A DNA stretch of 61,709 nucleotides, taken from the NCBI RefSeq assembly GCF_000466485.1, contig NZ_KE992855.1, positions 8,073-69,781 of the forward strand, read 5' to 3'. Both the position numbers and the translations under genes were made by a program. Below, piece by piece: positions 41,350 to 49,691 of the stretch. The stretch's first letter is position 1, and each line of letters opens with the position of its first letter. The notes below the pieces were generated by a model. The model saw only the letters and a list, made by a program, of their open reading frames with translations, had not been told where the DNA came from and searched no databases. Origin of the DNA: [Clostridium] symbiosum ATCC 14940. Lineage in GTDB: Bacteria > Bacillota > Clostridia > Lachnospirales > Lachnospiraceae.

Positions 41350-44046
41350 ATGAAGAAACTGGCAGTCGGCATTCTTGCCCATGTGGATGCGGGAAAAACT
41401 ACATTATCGGAGGCTATGCTCTATACGGGCGGAGCTGTGCGGAAGCTGGGCAGGGTTGACAAAGGCGATGCTTTTCTGGATACCTATGAATTGGAGAAGA
41501 AGCGGGGAATTACCATCTTTTCCAAGCAGGCAATACTTGAATGGAACGGAATGCAGGTCACACTTTTAGATACTCCCGGCCATGTGGATTTTTCGGCTGA
41601 GATGGAGCGTACACTGCAGGTGCTGGATTATGCGGTTCTTGTAATCAGCGGCACGGACGGCGTGCAGGGACATACGCAGACATTGTGGCGGCTTCTTGCC
41701 AGATATAAGATTCCCGCCTTCCTGTTTGTCAATAAGATGGATTTGGCAGGAGAGAGGAAAGAGGCCATACTGGAAGAATTGACTAGGAAACTGGACGGAA
41801 ATATTGTGGATTTCGGGGAACAGGGGACGGAAGGTTTTTATGAGAATCTGGCCATGTGCGGCGAGGCGGCCCTGGATCAGTTCCTTGAGAACGGAATGAT
41901 TCACAGGGACGATGTGACAAAGATGATTCTGACAAGGCAGGTATTCCCCTGCTTTTTCGGATCGGCGCTGAAGCTTGACGGGATCGAAGCCTTTATGCAG
42001 GGGATGGAGGACTATATGTCCATGCCGGATTATCCGTCTGAATTTGGTGCGAAGGTGTTTAAAATCGCAAGAGATAACCAGGGGAACAGGCTGACCTATA
42101 TGAAGATTACCGGCGGGAGCCTGAAGGTCAGGGAACTGATAGGAGAGGAAAAGGTCAACCAGATCAGAATCTATTCCGGTGAGAAGTTTGAAGCCGTTCA
42201 GGAGGCAAAAGCAGGGACGGTCTGTGCGGTGACAGGGCCGTCCGGGACGGTTCCCGGCAAGGGCATCGGCATTGAGGAGGCAGGAGCCATGCCGGTTCTC
42301 GAACCGGTGCTTACCTACCGGATACAACTGCCGGAGGAGGCAGATGCCGCAGTAATGCTGCCGAAGCTGGCACAGCTTGAGGAGGAGGAACCACAGCTCC
42401 ACATTACCTGGCAGGAGGAAGCAAAAGAAATCCATGCGCAGATCATGGGCGAGATCCAGATGGAAATTTTAAAGGGCCTGGTCAGGGAACGCTTCGGAAT
42501 CAACATCGAGTTCGGCGGAAGGAGTATCGTTTATAAGGAGACAATTCAGAATACGGTGGAGGGGGTGGGCCATTTTGAACCTCTCCGCCACTATGCGGAG
42601 GTCCATCTTCTGATGGAACCGGCCGAAGCCGGGAGCGGCCTTTCATTTTCAACGGAATGCAGTGAGGATGTACTGGATCGGAACTGGCAGAGGCTTATTC
42701 TGACTCATCTGGAGGAGAGAGAGCATAAGGGAGTCTTAACCGGGTCAGCTATTACGGATATGAAGATTACGCTGATGTCGGGCCGCGCCCATCTGAAACA
42801 TACGGAGGGCGGCGATTTCAGACAGGCGGTGTACCGGGCGGTGCGTCAGGGACTGATGCAGGCAGACTCAGTATTGCTTGAGCCTGTCTACGGATTCCGC
42901 CTGGAGGTGCCGGAACGGATGCTGGGCCGTGCGATGACGGATGTGGAACGGATGCACGGACAGTTTGAACCTCCGGTGATGGAAGGAGAGTATGCAGTCC
43001 TGTCAGGCAGCGCTCCGGTGGCCTGCATGGACGGGTACCAGCAGGAGATGACGGCTTATACCGGAGGTCTGGGACGTCTGGCCTGTACACTGAAGGGATA
43101 TGCCCCCTGCCATAACGCAGACGAGGTAATTGAAGCCTCCGGGTACGATGCGGACAGCGACACGGAAAATCCGTCAGGCTCCGTATTCTGCGCCCATGGG
43201 GCCGGTTTTGTCGTGAGCTGGGATGAGGTGCCTGATTATATGCACCTGGAGAGCTGCCTGCCTCCGGAGATATCAGAAGGCAATGACGGTGAGGACGGGA
43301 GCGGTACAGCGGGGCGAAACGGAAGGAAAAAGAGAAGGAAAGACGAAGGCCATGAGGAAATCTGGCTCGGTACAGATGAGATAGACGAGATTCTTGCGCG
43401 CACCTATCATGCAAATAAACGAGATAAGACGGGAGCACAGAAACGCCGTTGGGGCAGTAAGAGTAAAACACCGTCAGGAACTTATACGGCAGGCCGTCTC
43501 TCCGGAACAGGAGCCACGGCTGCCAGGCTTGCCAAAAAGGAAGAAAAACGGGAACAGTATCTGCTTATAGACGGCTATAACATCATATTTGCCTGGGAAG
43601 AGCTCCGGGAATTGGCCGAACGGAATATAGACAGCGCCAGGGGAAAGCTGCTGGATATCCTTTGTAATTACCAGGGAGCTAAAAAATGCCAGGTGATTGC
43701 GGTGTTTGACGCTTACCGGGTGCAGGGGCATAAGACGGAGTTCCTGGACTATCACAATATTCATGTGGTCTATACGAAGGAAGCCGAGACTGCGGACCAG
43801 TATATTGAAAAATTTGCCCATGATAATGCATCAAAATACGATGTAACAGTGGCTACTTCAGACCGCCTGGAACAGATTATCATCCGGGGGCAGGGCTGCC
43901 GTTTGATTTCGGCCAGGGAATTTTGGGAGGAGACAGAACGGACAAATGAAGAAATCCGCCTGGAATTCGAGGATAAAAAACCTGCTGAAAAACAGTATAT
44001 GGGCGAGTTTATCCCGGAAGAGATAAAAAGAAACATGGAAGACTGA
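41350..44046 (+). CDS. EF-G/TetM-like ribosomal GTPase fused to a Rae1/YacP-type NYN nuclease domain
   Basis: An 898-residue fusion. Residues ~1-640 follow EF-G-like ribosome-protection GTPases (TetM/OtrA group): G1 AHVDAGKTTL, G2 KKRGITIF, G3 DTPGHVDF, G4 NKMDLAG, then translation-factor domains II-V. A charged linker (~640-735, with GRKKRRKDE and DEIDEILARTYHANKRDK) leads to a NYN/PIN-like domain at about 736-898: LLIDGYNIIFAWEEL, AVFDAYRVQG, ETADQYIEKFA, VATSDRLEQ, keeping the acidic residues expected for metal-dependent RNA cleavage. The closest single-domain relative I know is Bacillus YacP/Rae1, a ribosome A-site mRNA endonuclease. A ribosome-rescue or quality-control role is more likely than tetracycline resistance (inference). 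Monocistronic between its own promoter and terminator. Confidence 0.9.
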   Translation: MKKLAVGILAHVDAGKTTLSEAMLYTGGAVRKLGRVDKGDAFLDTYELEKKRGITIFSKQAILEWNGMQVTLLDTPGHVDFSAEMERTLQVLDYAVLVISGTDGVQGHTQTLWRLLARYKIPAFLFVNKMDLAGERKEAILEELTRKLDGNIVDFGEQGTEGFYENLAMCGEAALDQFLENGMIHRDDVTKMILTRQVFPCFFGSALKLDGIEAFMQGMEDYMSMPDYPSEFGAKVFKIARDNQGNRLTYMKITGGSLKVRELIGEEKVNQIRIYSGEKFEAVQEAKAGTVCAVTGPSGTVPGKGIGIEEAGAMPVLEPVLTYRIQLPEEADAAVMLPKLAQLEEEEPQLHITWQEEAKEIHAQIMGEIQMEILKGLVRERFGINIEFGGRSIVYKETIQNTVEGVGHFEPLRHYAEVHLLMEPAEAGSGLSFSTECSEDVLDRNWQRLILTHLEEREHKGVLTGSAITDMKITLMSGRAHLKHTEGGDFRQAVYRAVRQGLMQADSVLLEPVYGFRLEVPERMLGRAMTDVERMHGQFEPPVMEGEYAVLSGSAPVACMDGYQQEMTAYTGGLGRLACTLKGYAPCHNADEVIEASGYDADSDTENPSGSVFCAHGAGFVVSWDEVPDYMHLESCLPPEISEGNDGEDGSGTAGRNGRKKRRKDEGHEEIWLGTDEIDEILARTYHANKRDKTGAQKRRWGSKSKTPSGTYTAGRLSGTGATAARLAKKEEKREQYLLIDGYNIIFAWEELRELAERNIDSARGKLLDILCNYQGAKKCQVIAVFDAYRVQGHKTEFLDYHNIHVVYTKEAETADQYIEKFAHDNASKYDVTVATSDRLEQIIIRGQGCRLISAREFWEETERTNEEIRLEFEDKKPAEKQYMGEFIPEEIKRNMED

Positions 44047-44120
44047 CGGCCTGCGTTCTTCTTCGGAGAGAGGCTTTTAAGTTTTAGGAGAGAGATTTAC
44101 CGCTCTTATGTTAAGCAGCA

Positions 44121-44172
44121 AAAAGGGGCTGTCACACTGCGAGTTAAAAACTTGGGTGTGACAGCCCCTTTT
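44121..44172. terminator. Bidirectional terminator after the GTPase-NYN gene
   Basis: A perfect 17-base stem (44121-44137 with 44156-44172) has A-runs on the left and T-runs on the right. Confidence 0.9.
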
Positions 44173-44363
44173 CTTAAAGGCGGCGACGTGTACGCGGCCT
44201 TTTTTCCATAATTGATAAGAATCTATCAGCCGACCGGATATTTCTTGTGAATTTCTGTTAAAACTGTAAGGATAGGTAATACTGATCAAAAGAGATATTT
44301 TAATGCAGTTTGGCTGAAATCCGGCATATGACAGACGGGCGGGCCGAAGTGCTTGGAGGCATT

Positions 44364-47330
44364 ATGGAAGATAGAAAAAACAGTTCAAATAGATATGATA
44401 ATGAACGTCCGATCCCAAAAAGGAGAGGCAGACAACCAGACAAGGCGAAAGGCAGCCGCAGGAAAAAGTCATCCGTGTGGAAAGTGATACTGGCGTCACT
44501 TATACTCTGTCTTCTCGCCGCTGCCGGTACCGGAGCCTATATCCTGAAAGGCATCATTGACCAGGCGCCTGATATAACGGCGCTTAGCCTGCGTCCGGAG
44601 GGATTTGCCACTACAATTTACGACAGCGCCGGCAATGAAACAGAGAGACTGGTGATGGAAGGTACGAACCGGGAGGAGGCCTCCTATGAAGAATTTCCGG
44701 AAGACCTGGTCAACGCATTTATTGCCATCGAGGATGAACGGTTCTGGACAAATAAGGGAATTGATATCAGGGCGATTTTAAGAGCCGTAAAGGGCGTTCT
44801 GACCCGGAATTCCTCTGCCGGAGGCGGCAGTACCATAACCCAGCAGCTCATCAAAAATGCGGTGTTCCAGGGCGGCATGGAGACATCGTTTAAGGACAGG
44901 CTGGAGCGGAAAATCCAGGAACAGTATCTGGCGGTCCGGCTCAATCAAATGGTGGATAAAAAGACCATCATGACCAACTATCTGAATACCATTAACCTGG
45001 GTTCCAATACCCTGGGGGTGAAAGTGGCAGCCAGAAGGTATTTTGACAAAGACGTATCGGACCTGACGCTGTCGGAGTGCGCCGTACTGGCCGGAATCAC
45101 GAAAAACCCGTCAAAACTGAACCCGCTGACCGGAGCCGGAGAAAATGAAAAGCGGCGGAAAATCATTCTCGGAAAAATGCAGGAGCAGGGAATGATTACG
45201 GAGGAAGAGAAGGAGGAGGCCCTGGCCGATGACGTCTATGACAGAATCCAGAATGTGGATGTGACGGCCAGGGCATCGGCCACGCCGTACAGCTATTTTA
45301 CCGATGAAGTCATTGAGCAGGTGACGGAAGCCCTGATGGATCGTCTGGGATATTCCGAGGCCATAGCGCGGAAAATGTTATATGGCGGCGGTCTTTCCAT
45401 TTATACGACACAGGATGCACGCATACAGGCGATAGTAGACGAGGAAATCAATAATCCTGAAAATTACAAGGCCGCATACCTGTCGGCGGACTACCGCTTA
45501 TCCATCCGCCATTCAGACGGCAGTATGAGTCATTATTCAGAGCAGGATATCCGGAAATACCACAACGAGGAGCTGAAAGACAATTATAACGGCCTGTATG
45601 CAAATGCGGAAGAAGTACAGGCCGATGTGGACCGTTTCAAAGCGAAGTATATTGCGCAAGGGGATGAGATAGCCGGGGAGAGCTTACAGACGGTGATACA
45701 GCCGCAGGTGTCTTTTGTGCTGATGGATCAGCGGACCGGTGAGGTGAAGGCGATCAGCGGAGGGCGCGGAGAAAAGACGGCCAGCAGAACTTTGAACCGC
45801 GCGACCAATACCCTGCGCCAGCCTGGGTCTACATTTAAGGTGATAGCCTCCTTTGCACCGGCTCTGGACAGCATGGGAGCGACGCTTGCCACAACGTACT
45901 ATGATGCCCCCTATTCCGTGGGAAAAAAGTCCTTTCGGAACTGGTACAGCAAGTTTTTGGGATATTCCAATATCAGGGAAGGTATTGTGTATTCCATGAA
46001 TATCGTGGCGGTCCGATGCATGATGGAGACGATTTCACCGGAACTGGGCGTTCAGTACGCCGAAAAAATGGGAATCACAACCATGTCGGATAAAGATTAC
46101 AATGCGTCCACAGCCCTTGGCGGAATCACGTCCGGGGTGTCTAATCTGGAGCTGACCGGCGCCTATGCCGCTATCGCAGCGGGGGGAGTGTATACAAAAC
46201 CCGTCTTTTTTACGAAAATTGTGGATCATGACGGCAAGGTTCTGATTGAGAACGTACCGGAACGCCATCAGGCCCTGAAACCGCAGACGGCTTTTCTGCT
46301 GACCGACGCCCTGAGGGAAGCCGTATCCGGCGGAGCAAAGTTTGCATCTGTCAAGGTAAGTCCAACCGGCGGGCGGGCCAGGGTGCCCGGCATGACGACG
46401 GCGGGAAAAAGCGGGACTACGACGGCCAGTAAGGATTTGTGGTTTACAGGCTTTACCCCCTATTACACAGCAGGTATCTGGAGTGGGAACGACGCAAGCC
46501 AGCCGATCAGCGGAGGAAGCTCCTATCACAAGGATATATGGAAGAAAATCATGGAGCGCGTCCATGAGGGACTGCCTGATCCGGGGTTTCCCGTACCGGA
46601 CGGCATAGTAAAAGTACAGATTTGCCGCAAATCGGGTAAACTCGCGATACCGGGCGTATGTACGAACGAGCCGAGGGGAAATGCCGTATACACGGAATAT
46701 TTTGAAGCAGGCACGGAGCCGACCCTGCTCTGCGACCGGCATGTCAAAACAGAAATCTGTACGGAATCAGGACAGGCTGCAACAGAATTTTGTCCGGAGA
46801 CCGCTGAAGGCGTATTCCTTGTCGTTCCGTTTGGAGAGGGAGCAACGGATGACTCCCAGTATACCCTGCCGCCCCGGTGCGGACTGCATGGTGATTTAAG
46901 CTCCGTTATTCTTCCCCCGGGGACAGAGGGAGGAGAACAGAAGGAGACGGAAGGCTCAGTAGAGCGTGAATCGACTTCCTGGTGGGAGAGCTGGCCGTCA
47001 TGGGAGAGCCGGCCGACACAGCCGCAGCCCAGCAGACCGTCATGGGAGACGAAACCGACACAGGAGAGCCGGCCGCCGTGGGAGACGAAACCGACACAGG
47101 AGAGTAAACCGCCGTGGGAGCCAAAACCGACACAGGAGAGCAAGCCGTCATGGGAGACGAAACCGACACAGGAGAGCAAGCCGCCGTGGGAGCCAAAACC
47201 GACGCAGGAGAGCAAACCGCCGTGGGAGCCAAAACCGACGCAGGAGTCCAAGCCGTCGTGGGAGACAAGACCGGCGCAGCAGGGCACCCAGAGTGGGGGA
47301 AGTCAGGAAAATAATTGGTGGGGGAGATAA
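44364..47330 (+). CDS. Class A penicillin-binding protein (PBP1A type) with Pro/Trp repeat tail
   Basis: A 988-residue bifunctional peptidoglycan synthase: cytoplasmic basic N-terminus, one membrane helix (~45-68), glycosyltransferase family 51 domain (EDERFWTNKGIDIRAI, GGSTITQQLIKN), then the transpeptidase with SxxK in GSTFKVI, SMN in YSMNIVAV and KSGTT in AGKSGTTTASKDLWFTG. Residues after ~755 form a Cys-containing extension (QICRKSGKLAIPGVC, CDRHVKTEIC), then six 12-residue PTQESKPPWEPK-type repeats and an NNWWGR end. I use ATG 44364 because GGAGG lies four bases upstream; the longer TTG start at 44310 has no site. A terminator follows immediately. Confidence 0.93.
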   Translation: MEDRKNSSNRYDNERPIPKRRGRQPDKAKGSRRKKSSVWKVILASLILCLLAAAGTGAYILKGIIDQAPDITALSLRPEGFATTIYDSAGNETERLVMEGTNREEASYEEFPEDLVNAFIAIEDERFWTNKGIDIRAILRAVKGVLTRNSSAGGGSTITQQLIKNAVFQGGMETSFKDRLERKIQEQYLAVRLNQMVDKKTIMTNYLNTINLGSNTLGVKVAARRYFDKDVSDLTLSECAVLAGITKNPSKLNPLTGAGENEKRRKIILGKMQEQGMITEEEKEEALADDVYDRIQNVDVTARASATPYSYFTDEVIEQVTEALMDRLGYSEAIARKMLYGGGLSIYTTQDARIQAIVDEEINNPENYKAAYLSADYRLSIRHSDGSMSHYSEQDIRKYHNEELKDNYNGLYANAEEVQADVDRFKAKYIAQGDEIAGESLQTVIQPQVSFVLMDQRTGEVKAISGGRGEKTASRTLNRATNTLRQPGSTFKVIASFAPALDSMGATLATTYYDAPYSVGKKSFRNWYSKFLGYSNIREGIVYSMNIVAVRCMMETISPELGVQYAEKMGITTMSDKDYNASTALGGITSGVSNLELTGAYAAIAAGGVYTKPVFFTKIVDHDGKVLIENVPERHQALKPQTAFLLTDALREAVSGGAKFASVKVSPTGGRARVPGMTTAGKSGTTTASKDLWFTGFTPYYTAGIWSGNDASQPISGGSSYHKDIWKKIMERVHEGLPDPGFPVPDGIVKVQICRKSGKLAIPGVCTNEPRGNAVYTEYFEAGTEPTLLCDRHVKTEICTESGQAATEFCPETAEGVFLVVPFGEGATDDSQYTLPPRCGLHGDLSSVILPPGTEGGEQKETEGSVERESTSWWESWPSWESRPTQPQPSRPSWETKPTQESRPPWETKPTQESKPPWEPKPTQESKPSWETKPTQESKPPWEPKPTQESKPPWEPKPTQESKPSWETRPAQQGTQSGGSQENNWWGR
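47055..47270 (+). repeat. Six 36-bp tandem repeats in the PBP tail
   Basis: Six in-frame 36-base units encode PTQES(K/R)P(P/S)WE(P/T)(K/R), preceded by a degenerate half unit. They are coding repeats of the PBP, likely able to vary in number. Confidence 0.9.
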
Positions 47331-47341
47331 TGTGTTACCGG

Positions 47342-47377
47342 CCGCAGCACTGTTTAACGACAGTGCTGCGGTTTTTT
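47342..47377 (+). terminator. Terminator after the PBP gene
   Basis: A perfect 12-base stem (47342-47353 with 47360-47371) has a six-base loop and six Ts. Confidence 0.95.
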
Positions 47378-47450
47378 GCGCAGACCTGTCTGGCCGTTAG
47401 AAAAATCCGCTGTTGTAATAGGAAAGTGAAGTATTCCTCCAAAAATAAAT

Positions 47451-47592
47451 TTCAGAAATGAAGTGAAATAACACCCTTGTTGTGTAAAATACATAAAAAA
47501 TATAACGAAATTTCCATTTTATAGGTAAAAAAACAGGTAAAACGATGAAAAACATACCGAATATTTACTTCATATTGAAGCGACTATATAAT
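47451..47592 (+). promoter_or_regulatory. RpiR-gene promoter and candidate operators
   Basis: This AT-rich gap holds TTTACT (47564-47569), a 17-base spacer and TATAAT (47587-47592). Within the spacer lies CTTCA-TAT-TGAAG (47568-47580), and upstream TTCA-GAAA-TGAA (47451-47462). Paired TTCA/TGAA half-sites are compatible with a dimeric RpiR-type regulator acting on its own promoter; this is inference. Confidence 0.6.
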
Positions 47593-47641
47593 GAAAACAT
47601 AGAATTACTTCAAAAACTATAGTTAAAAATGAAGGGGGACT

Positions 47642-48481
47642 ATGAACGATTTATTGGTGCGCATCAAATTTCAACTGCCGTCTCTGCCAAGAGCTGAAAA
47701 GATTGTAGCCGAGGAACTGCTGGAAAATCCCGAGGCAATAATCGATATGACGCTGGCGGGAATGGCGAGAGAGACTGGGAGTAGTGAGGCATCGATCATA
47801 CGCTTCTGCAGGAGAATGGGCTTTAATGGTTATACGGAATTAAAGCATGCTTTCATGAAAGCAGTCGGAGAGGGAGGGGAAGTACAGTCTGAGAAAATTG
47901 AAAATCAGGACGATATGAGAACTATATTGAAAAAAGTTTTCCAGAGTAATATTCAGACGCTTAATGATACTCTGTCGCTGGCAACTGATAACTACGATAA
48001 AGCCCTGGACGCGCTGCTGAAAGCAAAGTCGATTCATTTTTTCGGAACGGGCGATGCATTTTCTGTATGCCAGCTGGCTTTCATGAAGTTCAACCGGCTG
48101 GGGGTGTCCGGCAGCGCGCACAGCGATGTGATGCTGCAACTGATAGCGGCGGCCAACATGAAACAGGGAGATGTGGCGTTTGCAGTATCCTACGAGGGAC
48201 GTTCAAGAAATATCGTGGATGCAATGCGAATTGCAAAAGAGATGGGAGCCGTAACCATCTGTATTACCAAGATGAATAAATCACCGATGCTGAAATATAC
48301 GGATATTAATTTATTTACATCGATCAGTGATTTAACCATTGGAAGGGACAAGGTGACAAGGAGGGTTTCCGATCAGGCAATCCTGGATGCCCTGTACCTG
48401 GGATATATTACGAAATGCGGACAGAACACCAGCAAATATCTGAAAAAAGTGCAGAACGCGATTGATTGCAATAAAATGTAA
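47642..48481 (+). CDS. MurR/RpiR-family regulator
   Basis: A 279-residue regulator: N-terminal HTH_6 domain (~1-77, MTLAGMARETGSSEASIIRF then CRRMGFNGYTELKHAF) and a C-terminal SIS phosphosugar-binding domain (~115-250, KSIHFFGTGDAF, AVSYEGRSRNIVDAMRIAK). Such proteins repress or activate sugar operons in response to a phosphosugar. It is the first gene of the operon running to 56412, preceded by AAGGGGG. The effector is probably a ketose phosphate made by the downstream kinase (inference). Confidence 0.93.
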   Translation: MNDLLVRIKFQLPSLPRAEKIVAEELLENPEAIIDMTLAGMARETGSSEASIIRFCRRMGFNGYTELKHAFMKAVGEGGEVQSEKIENQDDMRTILKKVFQSNIQTLNDTLSLATDNYDKALDALLKAKSIHFFGTGDAFSVCQLAFMKFNRLGVSGSAHSDVMLQLIAAANMKQGDVAFAVSYEGRSRNIVDAMRIAKEMGAVTICITKMNKSPMLKYTDINLFTSISDLTIGRDKVTRRVSDQAILDALYLGYITKCGQNTSKYLKKVQNAIDCNKM

Positions 48482-48528
48482 CAGTTCATCGGATGCAGCA
48501 TGACAGAGGCAAAATACAGGAGGATATC

Positions 48529-49581
48529 ATGAAAAAAAGATTATTGGGAGTAGGATTAAGTATTTTATTGGCGGCCGGCCTGGCAGGATGCCAGACAGAG
48601 GGAAAGAAAGAGACACAGTCAGCGCCTGCGGAGACGGCATCGGAGACAGCCGGGGCGGAATCTGCCGCTGAAAAGACGGAGGAAGCGGCTAAAACCGTGG
48701 ATCCCAAGTCGGTGAAGCTGGCATACGTCAGCATGAACCTGGCTAATCCGTGGAATGCCACTGTTAAAAAGGGATTTGAGGCAGCCTGTGAGGAACTGGG
48801 CTGTGAATATATTTCTATTGATTCGGAATATAAGGTAGACAAGCAGGTAGCATCACTGGAGAGCTTGGTAAATGACAAATACAGCGGCTTTGTATTTACC
48901 CCAATCGATCCGAATGCAACGTGGGATATCGTGGAACAGGCCAAAGCTCAGGGAGTAGCCACCGCTACGATTGCCCAGCAGCAGGATAATGTAAACCTGA
49001 TTTATGGAATGAAGGAATATGATTACGGCCACACCATCGGTACACAGGCCGGACAGTGGATTAAAGACAACTTAGGCGGTAAAGCCAAGGTGGCAATCAT
49101 TTCCCAGGATAATGTGGAGTCTGTCATTGCAAGGGGCGACGGCGTGGAGGACGCTTTAAAGGAAATCTGTCCGGATGTGGAGATCGTTGCCAGACAGGCA
49201 GGCGATACACTGGAAGGCGGTATGAAAATTGTGGAATCCGTACTGGCGCAGACGCCTGATTTAAATGTTGTGGTGGGCACGAATGACTCCGGCGCAATCG
49301 GCGGCTACCAGGCTATGGTTAATGCAGGCATGACCGGTGAAGATAAGGCGGTATTTTCCGGCGATGCAACGGCAGAGGCCATCGAATACATAGGCCAGGA
49401 AGACAGCATCTACCGCGGCACCGTGGATCTGGAGCCGTATGTGGGCGGATATAACTGCGCGAGGATATTATATAAATATGCCACAGAGGGAATTCCGGCC
49501 GAGCAGCAGATTGAAATGCTGAATTATAAACCGGTACCGAAGCAGGATGTTCTGGACGGAACATTTAAAGCAGTGCAGTGA
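48529..49581 (+). CDS. Sugar-binding lipoprotein of an RbsB-type ABC importer
   Basis: A 350-residue lipoprotein (signal ending LAAGLAGC, Cys21), an Ala/Glu/Thr-rich linker to ~65, then a Peripla_BP_4 domain (LAYVSMNLANPWNATVKKGF, GFVFTPIDPNATWDIVEQA, VVVGTNDSGAIGGYQAMVNA). This is the ribose/autoinducer-2/xylose-binding class. ATG after AGGAGG; the earlier in-frame ATG at 48493 lacks a site. A strong hairpin follows, consistent with higher expression of the binding protein than of the membrane parts. The ligand is likely a pentose, pentulose or related ketose given the downstream enzymes. Confidence 0.92.
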   Translation: MKKRLLGVGLSILLAAGLAGCQTEGKKETQSAPAETASETAGAESAAEKTEEAAKTVDPKSVKLAYVSMNLANPWNATVKKGFEAACEELGCEYISIDSEYKVDKQVASLESLVNDKYSGFVFTPIDPNATWDIVEQAKAQGVATATIAQQQDNVNLIYGMKEYDYGHTIGTQAGQWIKDNLGGKAKVAIISQDNVESVIARGDGVEDALKEICPDVEIVARQAGDTLEGGMKIVESVLAQTPDLNVVVGTNDSGAIGGYQAMVNAGMTGEDKAVFSGDATAEAIEYIGQEDSIYRGTVDLEPYVGGYNCARILYKYATEGIPAEQQIEMLNYKPVPKQDVLDGTFKAVQ

Positions 49582-49589
49582 TTGTAAAG

Positions 49590-49622
49590 AGGACAAGGCA
49601 TACTCGCAGTATGCCTTGTCCT
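49590..49622 (+). promoter_or_regulatory. Hairpin between the binding-protein and ATPase genes
   Basis: A perfect 15-base stem (49590-49604 with 49608-49622) has a three-base loop and no T-run, placed nine bases after the binding-protein stop. It fits an intra-operon stabiliser or attenuator. Confidence 0.8.
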
Positions 49623-49691
49623 GGCTTAAACCCGGTACGGCATTGCAAATGGCCGGATACACTACCGGACTAGATGACAGGAGGAGAAAAT

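Noticed and set aside
41350-44046. Calling the GTPase a tetracycline resistance determinant (tetM/tetW)
   Set aside because: The protein is ~250 residues longer with a nuclease-like domain and no mobile context; resistance is not supported by sequence alone.
47055-47270. Regular 36-bp repeats that could suggest a CRISPR array
   Set aside because: The units are directly adjacent with no spacers and are in frame in the PBP gene.
46526-47287. 253-codon antisense frame with CVGFGSHGGLLS-type repeats
   Set aside because: The repeats are the mirror image of the PBP's 36-base coding repeats; a PBP with all catalytic motifs is on the other strand.
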